From Treponema sp. (lineage in GTDB: Bacteria; Spirochaetota; Spirochaetia; Treponematales; Breznakiellaceae), in assembly GCA_031273835.1 (NCBI GenBank), contig JAISRD010000187.1, positions 1 through 15,656 on the forward strand: a DNA stretch of 15,656 bases. The letters run 5' to 3'. The notes below the pieces were generated by a model, which was not told where the DNA came from, made no database searches, and worked only from the letters and a program-made list of their open reading frames with translations. The position numbers and the translations under genes were made by a program. Positions 7,092 to 13,845 of this stretch are shown here, piece by piece (positions within the stretch are counted from its first letter, which is position 1; each line of letters opens with the position of its first letter).

Positions 7092-8261
7092 TTAGCCCGC
7101 TTTGATACGCCTACCCCCTAAAAAGACTTCTTTTACCGTAATTTGATCGTCAAAAAGTACCAGATCGGCGTCTTTCCCGACGGCTATGCTTCCCTTCTTT
7201 TTTTCCAGGCCGAGTATACGGGCCGGGTTTAAGGACGCCATGCGGACCGCCTCGCAGAGGGGAACCCCCGCCCGGGCGCTCATCGTATAAACGGCCCCGT
7301 CCAGACTGAGGGAGGAACCGGCAAGGCGGCCGTCCTCGAGCCTCATGGCCCCGTTACTGACCGTTACGGTATAATCCCCGGCCTGGTAGCGGCCGTCCTG
7401 TACCCCGTTTAACCCCACCGAATCGCTTATCAGGACTATGCGCTCAGGTCCCTTTATACGATACACCAGGGAGAGTACCAGGGGATGAACGTGGATACCG
7501 TCGGCGATAAGCTCGCAGAAAACCCGGTCGTCAAAGAGCAGCGCCCCCGTAACGCCCGGTTCCTGGTGGTGGAGGCTCCGCATGCCGTTAAAGGTATGGG
7601 TGGCCTGGGTAACGCCCCGGTTAAGGGCCTCACGGGTTTCCTCAAGGGAAGCGTCGCTGTGGGCGGCGGAAAGGACCACCCCCGCGGTCTTCAGCCTGCT
7701 TATGGCATCAAAGGCCCCGGGAAGCTCGGGGGCCAGGGCCAGGATCTTGATAGACGCTCCCCCGGCTTCCAAAAGCCTGTCGATGTCCTCCTTCCGCGGC
7801 TCACGGAGGTACTTCGGATTATGGGCGCCCCGTTTTTCCATGGAAAAAAAATTCCCTTCGGAATAGACGCCGAGGCACCGGGAACGTTCCGAGGCGGGGG
7901 AGAAGGCCGCTTCGTCCTCCGCCCAGCAGGAGGCCATGATCCTTACCGACTCAAGGCACTCCTCCCAATCCCTGGTGGAAGTTCCAGCGAGAAAGCCGGT
8001 TACCCCGTGCCGGAGCTGGCCCCGGGCCACGGTTTCAATCGCCTCCCTGCCGTCCATGACGTTGGCCCCGAGCCTGCCGTGGTTGTGAAGATCGATAAAG
8101 CCCGGCGCCAGATAAAGAGACCCCCCGTCAAGCGCCGCCGCTCCGGCGGGCCTTTCCGGGGGGCCCTCGCCGACGGCGGCGATAATGCCGTCTTTGACGA
8201 GGACATGGCCCTCAACGATCGTGTTTTGAAGTATGATCCTGACGTTTTCAATTATTAACAT
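7092..8261 (-). CDS. nagA: N-acetylglucosamine-6-phosphate deacetylase (NagA family)
   Basis: A 389-residue amidohydrolase that removes the acetyl group from N-acetylhexosamine-6-phosphate after PTS uptake, giving the amine sugar phosphate and acetate. Expected residues are present: H59/H61 in FIDLHNHG, metal ligand E135, H147 in RGAHNP, H201 in AAHSDA, H222 in THTFNGM, H257 in DGIHVHP and catalytic D280 in LISDSVG. Around E135 the usual HLEGPF reads YSEGNFF, so the substrate preference could differ from N-acetylglucosamine. The ATG at 8261 matches the family start (MLIIENVRI); a GTG at 8273 would add four unlikely residues. The ribosome binding site is weak. Its own promoter diverges from the PTS operon promoter. 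No nagB is in the window. Confidence 0.92.
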   Translation of the reverse strand: MLIIENVRIILQNTIVEGHVLVKDGIIAAVGEGPPERPAGAAALDGGSLYLAPGFIDLHNHGRLGANVMDGREAIETVARGQLRHGVTGFLAGTSTRDWEECLESVRIMASCWAEDEAAFSPASERSRCLGVYSEGNFFSMEKRGAHNPKYLREPRKEDIDRLLEAGGASIKILALAPELPGAFDAISRLKTAGVVLSAAHSDASLEETREALNRGVTQATHTFNGMRSLHHQEPGVTGALLFDDRVFCELIADGIHVHPLVLSLVYRIKGPERIVLISDSVGLNGVQDGRYQAGDYTVTVSNGAMRLEDGRLAGSSLSLDGAVYTMSARAGVPLCEAVRMASLNPARILGLEKKKGSIAVGKDADLVLFDDQITVKEVFLGGRRIKAG

Positions 8262-8316
8262 CCAAATCCGCACACAGCAAGAATTTTCATAGTTTTCCCA
8301 AGCGAATCACACCCCC

Positions 8317-8345
8317 ATACTACACTCAAAAACCTTTACTGTCAA
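8317..8345 (-). promoter_or_regulatory. Sigma70-type promoter for nagA
   Basis: On the minus strand, perfect TTGACA (8340-8345), a 17-base spacer and TAGTAT (8317-8322, 5/6 to the -10 consensus). The transcript would begin near 8310 with a leader of about 50 bases before the ATG at 8261. It is back-to-back with the PTS operon promoter. Confidence 0.75.
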
Positions 8346-8355
8346 AGGACTTTTT

Positions 8356-8396
8356 TTCAAAATTTTGAAGATAATTGGGACGAATTTTTCGAAAAA
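8356..8396. promoter_or_regulatory. Two AT-rich palindromes between the divergent nagA and PTS promoters
   Basis: Two perfect palindromes lie here: TTCAAAATTTTGAA (8356-8369) and TTTTTCGAAAAA (8385-8396), with centres 28 bases apart. The first centre is about 17 bases from the nagA -35 box and the second about 16 bases from the PTS -35 box, so each promoter has one palindrome at nearly the same distance upstream. That geometry suits binding of a dimeric regulator (for example a ROK, GntR or LacI type), or an AT-rich upstream element for RNA polymerase. No regulator gene is in the window. The palindromes are seen; the function is inference. Confidence 0.5.
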
Positions 8397-8406
8397 AATC
8401 TTTTCA

Positions 8407-8434
8407 TTGACTTAATAATGTAATATGCTATACT
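8407..8434 (+). promoter_or_regulatory. Sigma70-type promoter (extended -10) for the PTS operon
   Basis: TTGACT (8407-8412) and TATACT (8429-8434) are separated by 16 bases, with TG one base before the -10 box (8426-8427) giving an extended -10. AT-rich sequence lies directly upstream. The transcript would begin near 8441, leaving a leader of about 50 bases with a small hairpin before the IIC gene. Confidence 0.8.
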
Positions 8435-8447
8435 AAGAAGCGATATG

Positions 8448-8466
8448 TTCCGGCCTGGTTCCGGAA
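8448..8466 (+). other. Leader hairpin of the PTS operon
   Basis: TTCCGG and CCGGAA (6 bp) enclose the 7-base loop CCTGGTT, between the predicted transcription start (about 8441) and the ribosome binding site at 8481-8487. It has no T-run, so it is not a terminator. It may stabilise the 5' end of the mRNA or be an RNA-protein target; this is inference. Confidence 0.4.
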
Positions 8467-8491
8467 TAACCATGCGAAAAAGGAGAGTAAT

Positions 8492-9265
8492 ATGGGTAGT
8501 ACAATATTACTGGCGTTCTTTTTAGCCCTGTTCACCGGCGTAACCATCGTGGTTTTGAGCCTGGGGGTGAATATCTGGGCGCCCCTGCTGTACGGGCTGA
8601 TGGCGGGCATCATTGTGTTGGATGTGGACCTGGGCCTTAAGGTTGGGGCATTCTGCGCCCTCATGGCGATAGGGTTCTATACCTACGGAGGGGCCACCAT
8701 GCCGGACTATAGCATAGGGGCCATATTCGGGGTCTTTGTGGCTAAACAGGTCATGGCCACCGGGGCTTCCCTCCAGGACGCCATGGGACAGGCGGCCACC
8801 GTGGCCACCGCCATTGCCCTGCTCATGTCCCTGTTTGACATCCTGGGCCGGGGTTCCACCACCATATTCCAGCACGGCGGCGACAAGGCTCTTGCCAAAC
8901 GGAATCTAGCCTCCTTTCAGCGCTGGCACCTTGCCGGTACTATTCCCTGGGGCTTAAGCCGGGCTATTCCCGTATTTATCGGGATGCTCTTCATTCAACG
9001 GTACCAGGTTGTGGCGGAATTTATTGACAAACTGGTATGGCTTAAAAACGGCCTGGGGGTAGTCGGAACGGCCCTTCCCGCGGTCGGATTCGCCCTGCTT
9101 CTTTCCTATATGGAAATTACAACCTACTGGCCCTATATGCTGGTCGGTTATGTACTTTTCGCCTTCATGGGGGTTCCCACAGTCGGTTTGGCAATAATCG
9201 GTATTGCGGCGGCGGGCCTCTATATGAAAAGCAAGAAAGATAAACTTGCCGCGGGAGGGAACTAA
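8492..9265 (+). CDS. PTS permease subunit IIC, mannose/fructose/sorbose family
   Basis: A 257-residue integral membrane protein, the sugar-translocating IIC component of a mannose-family PTS. It is almost entirely hydrophobic helices. Family-typical stretches include GLMAGIIVLDVDLGLKVGA (about 33-51), the YGGATMPDYSIGAIFG region (about 65-80) and RAIPVFIGMLF (about 166-176), and a short basic tail ends the protein. AGGAGAG stands 4 bases before the ATG. It is the first gene of the operon, 2 bases before IID. The subunit order here is IIC-IID-IIA-IIB, unlike the A-B-C-D order of E. coli man genes. The sugar cannot be read from the sequence; the divergent nagA suggests an N-acetylated amino sugar. 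Confidence 0.92.
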   Translation: MGSTILLAFFLALFTGVTIVVLSLGVNIWAPLLYGLMAGIIVLDVDLGLKVGAFCALMAIGFYTYGGATMPDYSIGAIFGVFVAKQVMATGASLQDAMGQAATVATAIALLMSLFDILGRGSTTIFQHGGDKALAKRNLASFQRWHLAGTIPWGLSRAIPVFIGMLFIQRYQVVAEFIDKLVWLKNGLGVVGTALPAVGFALLLSYMEITTYWPYMLVGYVLFAFMGVPTVGLAIIGIAAAGLYMKSKKDKLAAGGN

Positions 9266-9267
9266 TC

Positions 9268-10095
9268 ATGGCAAAGACTAATCAGAAAGTTTCGGAAAAG
9301 GCCCTTAAAAGCGCGGCGACCCGGCATAACTGGGCGCTCCAGTGGTGCTGGAACTATGAAAGAATGCAGGCTTCCGGTTTTGCCTATGCCATGGTACCGG
9401 TCCTGAAGGACCTGTACACTACCGAAGAAGAGGTCTGTGAAAACCTTGAACGGCATATGCAGTTCTACAACAGCCATCCGGGAACTTCGGCGATTGTTTT
9501 CGGCGCTTCGGTAGCCCTGGAAGAGGGGTATCAGCCGGAAATGTCCGATTCTATCAAGGTAGCCCTTATGGGGCCCTTGGCCAGTATCGGCGATACCCTT
9601 CAGGGCGCCCTGGTCCAGCCCTTTGCCTACCTTATATCGGCGGCTCTGGCAAACAACCAATTCCCGAGCAATTTGCTTTCGATACCCGTACTGCTCATTC
9701 CCTTCCTCATCTATTTCTGGGCCCGCTGGCCCTTCTTCTGGTGGGGATATAAACAGTCAACCAAGATCATTGAGGATGTGAGCGGCCAGGGGGACTTCAA
9801 CCTGCTGCGGGACGCCGCCCAGGTTTTGGGTTTGACGGTAATAGGGGGCTTTATACCGGATATCCTTAAAGGGTTAACCTTTAAACTTACCTGGGCTCAG
9901 AAAATTGACGGCCAGGTCGTGGGCGATCCCTTTGACCTGCAGAAACTCCTTGACGGCATGGTACCCTACATCCTGCCTATAGGTCTGGTGGCGTTCTGTT
10001 ACTGGATGCTCAGATCAAGGCGTCTTACCCCCGTTACGGCGATCTGCATTGTTGCGGTGATTACCTTTGTACTCGGCGCTATCGGGTGGCTGTAG
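9268..10095 (+). CDS. PTS permease subunit IID, mannose/fructose/sorbose family
   Basis: A 275-residue IID component, a subunit found only in the mannose PTS family, which forms the membrane channel with IIC. Visible are the N-terminal WNYERMQASGFAYAMVPVL region (about 28-46), the HMQFYNSHPGTSA stretch (about 62-74), and the conserved LMGPLASIGDTLQGALVQP segment (about 99-117), followed by several hydrophobic helices to the C-terminus. GGAGGG stands 8 bases upstream of the start. The IIC stop is 2 bases before, so translation is coupled. Length matches the family (ManZ type). Confidence 0.93.
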   Translation: MAKTNQKVSEKALKSAATRHNWALQWCWNYERMQASGFAYAMVPVLKDLYTTEEEVCENLERHMQFYNSHPGTSAIVFGASVALEEGYQPEMSDSIKVALMGPLASIGDTLQGALVQPFAYLISAALANNQFPSNLLSIPVLLIPFLIYFWARWPFFWWGYKQSTKIIEDVSGQGDFNLLRDAAQVLGLTVIGGFIPDILKGLTFKLTWAQKIDGQVVGDPFDLQKLLDGMVPYILPIGLVAFCYWMLRSRRLTPVTAICIVAVITFVLGAIGWL

Positions 10096-10101
10096 GCGAT
10101 T

Positions 10102-10527
10102 ATGGTAGGCGCCGTACTGGTCAGTCATGGCGATCTCGCCAAGGGTATAGTCTCATCGGCTTCCATGCTGGTTCCCCAGATCGATCAGCTGGCAAGCCTT
10201 ACCCTGTGGCCCGACGATAATCCCGATGAGTTCCAGAAAAAGCTGGAAGGAGCGGTAAAAGAAGTGGATACCGGAGACGGGGTGTTTATCCTGGCGGATA
10301 TGCTGGGGGGAACCCCCGCCAACCGGTCCATGTACTTCCTGGGGGATAAGGTGAGGATGTTAACCGGCCTCAGCCTTCCCATGCTGTATTCCTTCCTCAA
10401 TATACGGGAAGAATCCACCGACATCGCGATGATAGCGAAGGATGTCATGGAGGAGGCAAAGGAAGCCATGGTTGATGTAAACGAAATGCTCAATAAAAGT
10501 AAAATCGAGAACGGGGGAGCGTCATGA
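10102..10527 (+). CDS. PTS IIA component, mannose family
   Basis: A 141-residue cytoplasmic phosphocarrier that takes phosphate from HPr and passes it to IIB. His9 in VLVSHGDLA is the expected phosphorylation site, and ADMLGGTPAN (65-74) is the family's conserved loop. The size equals a stand-alone IIA domain; in E. coli it is fused to IIB, here the two are separate. The ATG lies 6 bases after the IID stop with only a weak ribosome binding site, and its end overlaps IIB by 4 bases (ATGA), both pointing to coupled translation. Confidence 0.95.
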   Translation: MVGAVLVSHGDLAKGIVSSASMLVPQIDQLASLTLWPDDNPDEFQKKLEGAVKEVDTGDGVFILADMLGGTPANRSMYFLGDKVRMLTGLSLPMLYSFLNIREESTDIAMIAKDVMEEAKEAMVDVNEMLNKSKIENGGAS

Positions 10528-11012
10528 TTACCCATTTACGGATTGATAACCGTTTGATCCACGGTCAGGTAGCTGTTGCCTGGTTAAAGTATATCGGAGC
10601 CAAGGCTATTATTGTCTGCAACGACAAGGTAGCTCAGGACCCGATACAGAAAATGGCCCTGCCCCTGGCGGCCAGGAACGCGAAGGTATTGGTTTTTTCC
10701 GTTGCCGAAACACTCAAGTATGAGAAAGACAATCCCGATGAAACCATTTTTGTCATCGCGAAATTTCCCCAGGACGCCTTTGAGATTCTTAAAACGGGGA
10801 TAAAGGTCGGTTCCATCAATGTGGGTAACGCGGCGGCCATCGCGGGGACCAAGTATGTGATGGTTACCAAGTCCATTGCGGCTACCAGGGAAGACGCCGA
10901 GGTTTATAAGAAGATCGCGGAACTTAACGGGGGCAAGCTGACAAGCCAGATCATGCCCCATAACTCAGTTACGGACTTCCTGGCGGATTTGAAAAAAGCC
11001 AAGTTATTGTGA
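10524..11012 (+). CDS. PTS IIB component, mannose family
   Basis: A 162-residue cytoplasmic phosphocarrier that transfers phosphate from IIA to the sugar during transport. His13 in RIDNRLIHGQVAVAW is the expected phosphorylated residue; mannose-family IIB proteins use His rather than Cys. The full IIB length is present, including the C-terminal region ending in DFLADLKKAKLL. A ribosome binding site (GGGGGAG region) precedes the ATG inside the end of the IIA gene. With IIC, IID and IIA it completes the permease. Confidence 0.95.
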   Translation: MITHLRIDNRLIHGQVAVAWLKYIGAKAIIVCNDKVAQDPIQKMALPLAARNAKVLVFSVAETLKYEKDNPDETIFVIAKFPQDAFEILKTGIKVGSINVGNAAAIAGTKYVMVTKSIAATREDAEVYKKIAELNGGKLTSQIMPHNSVTDFLADLKKAKLL

Positions 11013-11023
11013 GTTAAGCATCA

Positions 11024-11095
11024 TTAACCGCAGGGGTAAATAAGGCGAAGATTTAAGGAAAAGTTTTCCTCAGCCTTTTTCACCTTTGCGGTTAA
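11024..11095. repeat. 72-base imperfect palindrome inside the PTS operon
   Basis: Two 23-base arms (11024-11046 and 11073-11095), both ending in TTAACCGC read inward, pair at 19 positions plus two G-U wobbles in the RNA, with only two mismatches. Inside is a second hairpin, AGGAAAA/TTTTCCT (11056-11070). It fills the gap between IIB and the next gene without a following T-run. The arm sequence resembles, from memory, dispersed palindromic repeats of the TTAACCGCAAAGG type found in many bacterial genomes. It could instead act as an mRNA processing or attenuation site that lowers expression of the downstream genes relative to the PTS genes. Confidence 0.7.
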
Positions 11096-11116
11096 ATTGT
11101 TTAGTAAGGATGGGAC

Positions 11117-11734
11117 ATGCAGGTTTTTCTTGCCAGGACTTTGAATGCCATACTGCTTTTGTTTTCCGTTGTTATCATCGCCCTGTTCGCCGGTATTTTT
11201 CTGGTGGGCCGTTTCTGGCCGGATTACCGCGGTTACTATATAGGGGTATTTGCCTTTGTTTCCATTGTTATCACCCTGTACTTTAAATACCTTGAGGATC
11301 ACTGGGATAAAAGAATCATAACCCGGATGGCAAAATCCGGCAAAGTCGCCCTGATGCATATCAGGGGCGGCAGGCGTCTTATGTCAATGCGGGATACCTC
11401 ATTCACCGTTTACTGGATCTATGAGCTGGAAGGGGAGTTGTGGAACCGCGAACATGTTCCGTTAAAAAAAACCTTTCAGGAAAAGATGAATAAGGATACC
11501 GGGGAAATACCGGAGGGGTTTGTCTATGTTACCTACGATGAACAGAAACCCCGCCAGGTATTTATCATCCCCAACGCGATGATAGGGAACCTGCCGGGCC
11601 TGGCGCCCCTAGTGGCGGGGTATGAAAAGGACGGCGCCATAAATATCAAATACCTGGACGCCCATTACAACAAGGGCATGGTCCTTAAAACATTCAAAGA
11701 AACCTTATCGGACTATAAGGCGGAAAGGGCATGA
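11117..11734 (+). CDS. Unrecognised membrane protein with two N-terminal helices
   Basis: A 205-residue protein I do not recognise. Two hydrophobic segments (about residues 10-31 and 40-56) with a short loop between form a membrane hairpin. The rest (57-205) is hydrophilic and looks beta-rich (KVALMHIRGG, SFTVYWIYELEGELW, GFVYVTYDEQ, RQVFIIPNAM). The basic residues just after the second helix (KYLEDHWDKR) suggest that the C-terminal domain is cytoplasmic. AAGGA stands 6 bases upstream of the ATG. Its stop overlaps the next gene (ATGA), tying it to the oxidoreductase and phosphatase in the PTS operon. It could be an accessory or regulatory membrane factor for sugar uptake; no catalytic motif is visible. 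That it is a real gene is well supported by the start site, the overlap and the reading frame. Confidence 0.85.
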   Translation: MQVFLARTLNAILLLFSVVIIALFAGIFLVGRFWPDYRGYYIGVFAFVSIVITLYFKYLEDHWDKRIITRMAKSGKVALMHIRGGRRLMSMRDTSFTVYWIYELEGELWNREHVPLKKTFQEKMNKDTGEIPEGFVYVTYDEQKPRQVFIIPNAMIGNLPGLAPLVAGYEKDGAINIKYLDAHYNKGMVLKTFKETLSDYKAERA

Positions 11735-12735
11735 AGATAGGAACCGTAGGGACCAACTTTATTGTGGATACCTTTATTGAAGCTGCAAAACAAACCGGTA
11801 AGGCCGGAATAGGGGCGGTTTATTCAAGGAACGCCGAAACGGCGGCGGAATTCGCAAAAAAGCACGGGGTACAAAAAAGTTATGCCGATAGGGGAGCTTT
11901 TTTGAACGATGGGGACCTCGATTTTATTTATGTGGCGGCCCCCAACTCCCTCCATTACCAGTGGACTTTGGACGCCCTTAACGCGGGCCGCAATGTGATT
12001 TGTGAAAAACCCTTTGTGTCCAACAGCGCGGAACTGAAAAAAATCGTTAAGACCGCTGAGGAGAAAAAGCTCTTTCTTTTTGAGGCCCTTACCGTGCCCC
12101 ATCTGCCCAATTTCCGCCTGATACGGGAAAAACTTCCCTTCATAGGAAAGATCCGTTTGGTGCAGCTTAATTTTTCCCAGCGTTCAAGCCGCTATGACGC
12201 TTTTTTAGCGGGAAAGAATCCCAACCTGTTTAACGCCGGTTTTTCGGGGGGCGCCCTGATGGACCTAAATTACTACAACCTCTGTTTTGTCCAGCGGCTT
12301 TTTGGAGAACCCGGTGAAATACGCTACTTTGCCAATAAGGCGGAAAACGGCATCGATACTTCCGGTGTTTTAATTCTTAAGTATGAGGATTTTATCGCCG
12401 AAGCGGCGGCGACTAAGGACAGCGACAGCAAAAATTTTGTGCAGATCCAGGGCGAGGGGGGGTATATATATTCTGACTCCACCGCAAGCAGCCTGCGCAC
12501 GGGTTTTTCGGTGATTACCAAAAAAACGGAAGAACATTTTAACCTTCAGGAAACCGAAAATGTGCTGTACTATGAATTACTTGATTTTATCGAAGCCTAT
12601 ACATCGGGAAATCCCGGCGTCTGTTTTGATGCAGGCCTTAACACCAGTCTCAACGACAGCCTGAGCTGCGCCCTGCTGATGGATAGGGCCCGTAAAGATT
12701 CAGGGGTTGTTTTTCCCGCCGATAGGAGCCTTTGA
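11731..12735 (+). CDS. Gfo/Idh/MocA-family NAD(P)-dependent oxidoreductase
   Basis: A 334-residue cytoplasmic sugar- or polyol-type dehydrogenase. The N-terminal Rossmann fold opens with a glycine motif variant, GTVGTNFI (4-11), and the conserved lysine lies in CEKPF (Lys93). A C-terminal alpha/beta domain follows, with FEALTVPHLPNF (117-128) and GGALMDLNYYNL (173-184), which corresponds to the family's GGALMDxGxY substrate-binding segment; here N replaces the usual G after the D-x pair. The substrate is not predictable. The ATG overlaps the previous stop by 4 bases, and the HAD phosphatase follows after 12 bases. In this context it may oxidise or reduce the imported sugar or its phosphate. 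Confidence 0.92.
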   Translation: MKIGTVGTNFIVDTFIEAAKQTGKAGIGAVYSRNAETAAEFAKKHGVQKSYADRGAFLNDGDLDFIYVAAPNSLHYQWTLDALNAGRNVICEKPFVSNSAELKKIVKTAEEKKLFLFEALTVPHLPNFRLIREKLPFIGKIRLVQLNFSQRSSRYDAFLAGKNPNLFNAGFSGGALMDLNYYNLCFVQRLFGEPGEIRYFANKAENGIDTSGVLILKYEDFIAEAAATKDSDSKNFVQIQGEGGYIYSDSTASSLRTGFSVITKKTEEHFNLQETENVLYYELLDFIEAYTSGNPGVCFDAGLNTSLNDSLSCALLMDRARKDSGVVFPADRSL

Positions 12736-12747
12736 CAAGACGGATAT

Positions 12748-13605
12748 ATGAACATTGATTTATTAGCCTTTGACCTGGACGGAACAACCCTTACCAGTAC
12801 AAAAGAAATCAGCCGGGTTAACCGGGAAGCCTTTAGAAAAGCCCATGAGGCGGGGATAAAGCTGGTTCCCTGTACCGGTCGTTCACTGATCAACATTTCC
12901 GACGCCCTGAGCGACCTGTTGAATGAACTCGGCTTCGGCGCTTTTCCTTATATTATCACCGATAACGGCGCCCAGGCCTATTCGCTTCCCGTGAAAAAAC
13001 TGCTCAGGACAAAAAACATACCTGAAAAGACCGCCCTTGCGGTTCTTGAGGCGGGGAGAAGTTACAGCGCCGTCGTTTACTGCAGCTTCGGACTTGAGGG
13101 CGCCACGGATAACAAAGGGAAGGTTTGGGAAAACGGCGTCGGACAGGGGATGATCGCCGGCTATCAGGAAAAATGGTATATTCCCCTGGCGGATGTGGAA
13201 CCGCTGATACGCTGGAACTGCGGTTCGGTTAAATTTTCCCTTGTCTTTTTTTATGAGGAAGAATTCCGCAGGGGAGTGGAGGAATTTTCAAAGTGGCCCG
13301 ATTTATCGCTTGCATCGGGGGATACGAACAGCCTTGAAATTATGAGCGCGGGGATCAATAAGGGTGAAACCCTGCGCTTTGTCTCGGAACATTCCGGTAT
13401 ACCCATGGAACGGATAATGGCCATAGGGGACAATTACAACGACCTTGACATGATAAGCGCCGCCGGTTTCGGGGTTGCCATGGGCAACGCGGTCCCCGCC
13501 CTGAAAGAAAAGGCCCGCTGGATCACCGCGTCCAATGACAAGGACGGCGTCGCACTGGCTATTGAAAAAATTTTACAAAACGGGACTGAAGGAATTTTCC
13601 TCTAA
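12748..13605 (+). CDS. Cof-type HAD-superfamily phosphatase
   Basis: A 285-residue HAD hydrolase of the Cof (IIB cap) subfamily, typically sugar-phosphate or cofactor phosphatases. All four motifs are visible: DLDGT with nucleophile Asp9 and acid/base Asp11, TGR (43-45), Lys205 in NKGETL, and GDNYND (227-232). It lies 12 bases after the oxidoreductase and is the last gene of the plus-strand operon. Its 3' end overlaps the 3' end of the converging ptsH gene by 33 bases. The likely role is removing phosphate from a sugar phosphate made by the PTS; the real substrate is unknown. Confidence 0.93.
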   Translation: MNIDLLAFDLDGTTLTSTKEISRVNREAFRKAHEAGIKLVPCTGRSLINISDALSDLLNELGFGAFPYIITDNGAQAYSLPVKKLLRTKNIPEKTALAVLEAGRSYSAVVYCSFGLEGATDNKGKVWENGVGQGMIAGYQEKWYIPLADVEPLIRWNCGSVKFSLVFFYEEEFRRGVEEFSKWPDLSLASGDTNSLEIMSAGINKGETLRFVSEHSGIPMERIMAIGDNYNDLDMISAAGFGVAMGNAVPALKEKARWITASNDKDGVALAIEKILQNGTEGIFL

Positions 13606-13845
13606 AAAGGCCTTAACCGCGGTAACCGCTTCCGCCTCTTCTTCCCCGTCAAAGGTCATGGTCATTTCCTGACCCTGTTTGAGGGTAAGGGCCATGACGC
13701 CGATAATACGCTTGGCGTTTACCATTTTAGCCGGGGTTCCCAACTGTATATCGCATTTGTACTTCGCGGCCATTTTTACCAAAAGTCCCGCGGGTCTCGC
13801 ATGGAGTCCCATTTCATCATCGATCTTGTACTTGATTTCCGTCAT
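13573..13845 (-). CDS. ptsH: Phosphocarrier protein HPr
   Basis: A 90-residue HPr that carries phosphate from enzyme I to the IIA proteins. Active-site His15 is in GLHARPAG (13-20). The segment around residue 46, normally NAKSIMGV with a regulatory Ser46, reads NAKRIIGV, so Arg occupies the site that HPr kinase phosphorylates in Firmicutes and other bacteria. The ATG overlaps the ptsI stop by 4 bases, with an AGGGGG ribosome binding site just upstream. Gene order is ptsI-ptsH, the reverse of the common ptsH-ptsI. The last 33 bases overlap the end of the HAD gene on the other strand. Catalytic function looks intact; Ser46-type control is not possible in this copy. Confidence 0.96.
   Translation of the reverse strand: MTEIKYKIDDEMGLHARPAGLLVKMAAKYKCDIQLGTPAKMVNAKRIIGVMALTLKQGQEMTMTFDGEEEAEAVTAVKAFLEENSFSPVL

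Noticed and set aside
7485..8258. Open 257-codon frame on the plus strand opposite nagA
   Set aside because: nagA has all of its family motifs; this frame is its shadow and has no recognisable domain.
13610..13635. GC-rich near-palindromes (around ACCGCGGT) inside the end of ptsH as a terminator for the plus-strand operon
   Set aside because: Stems are only 4-5 bp with tiny loops and no T-run.
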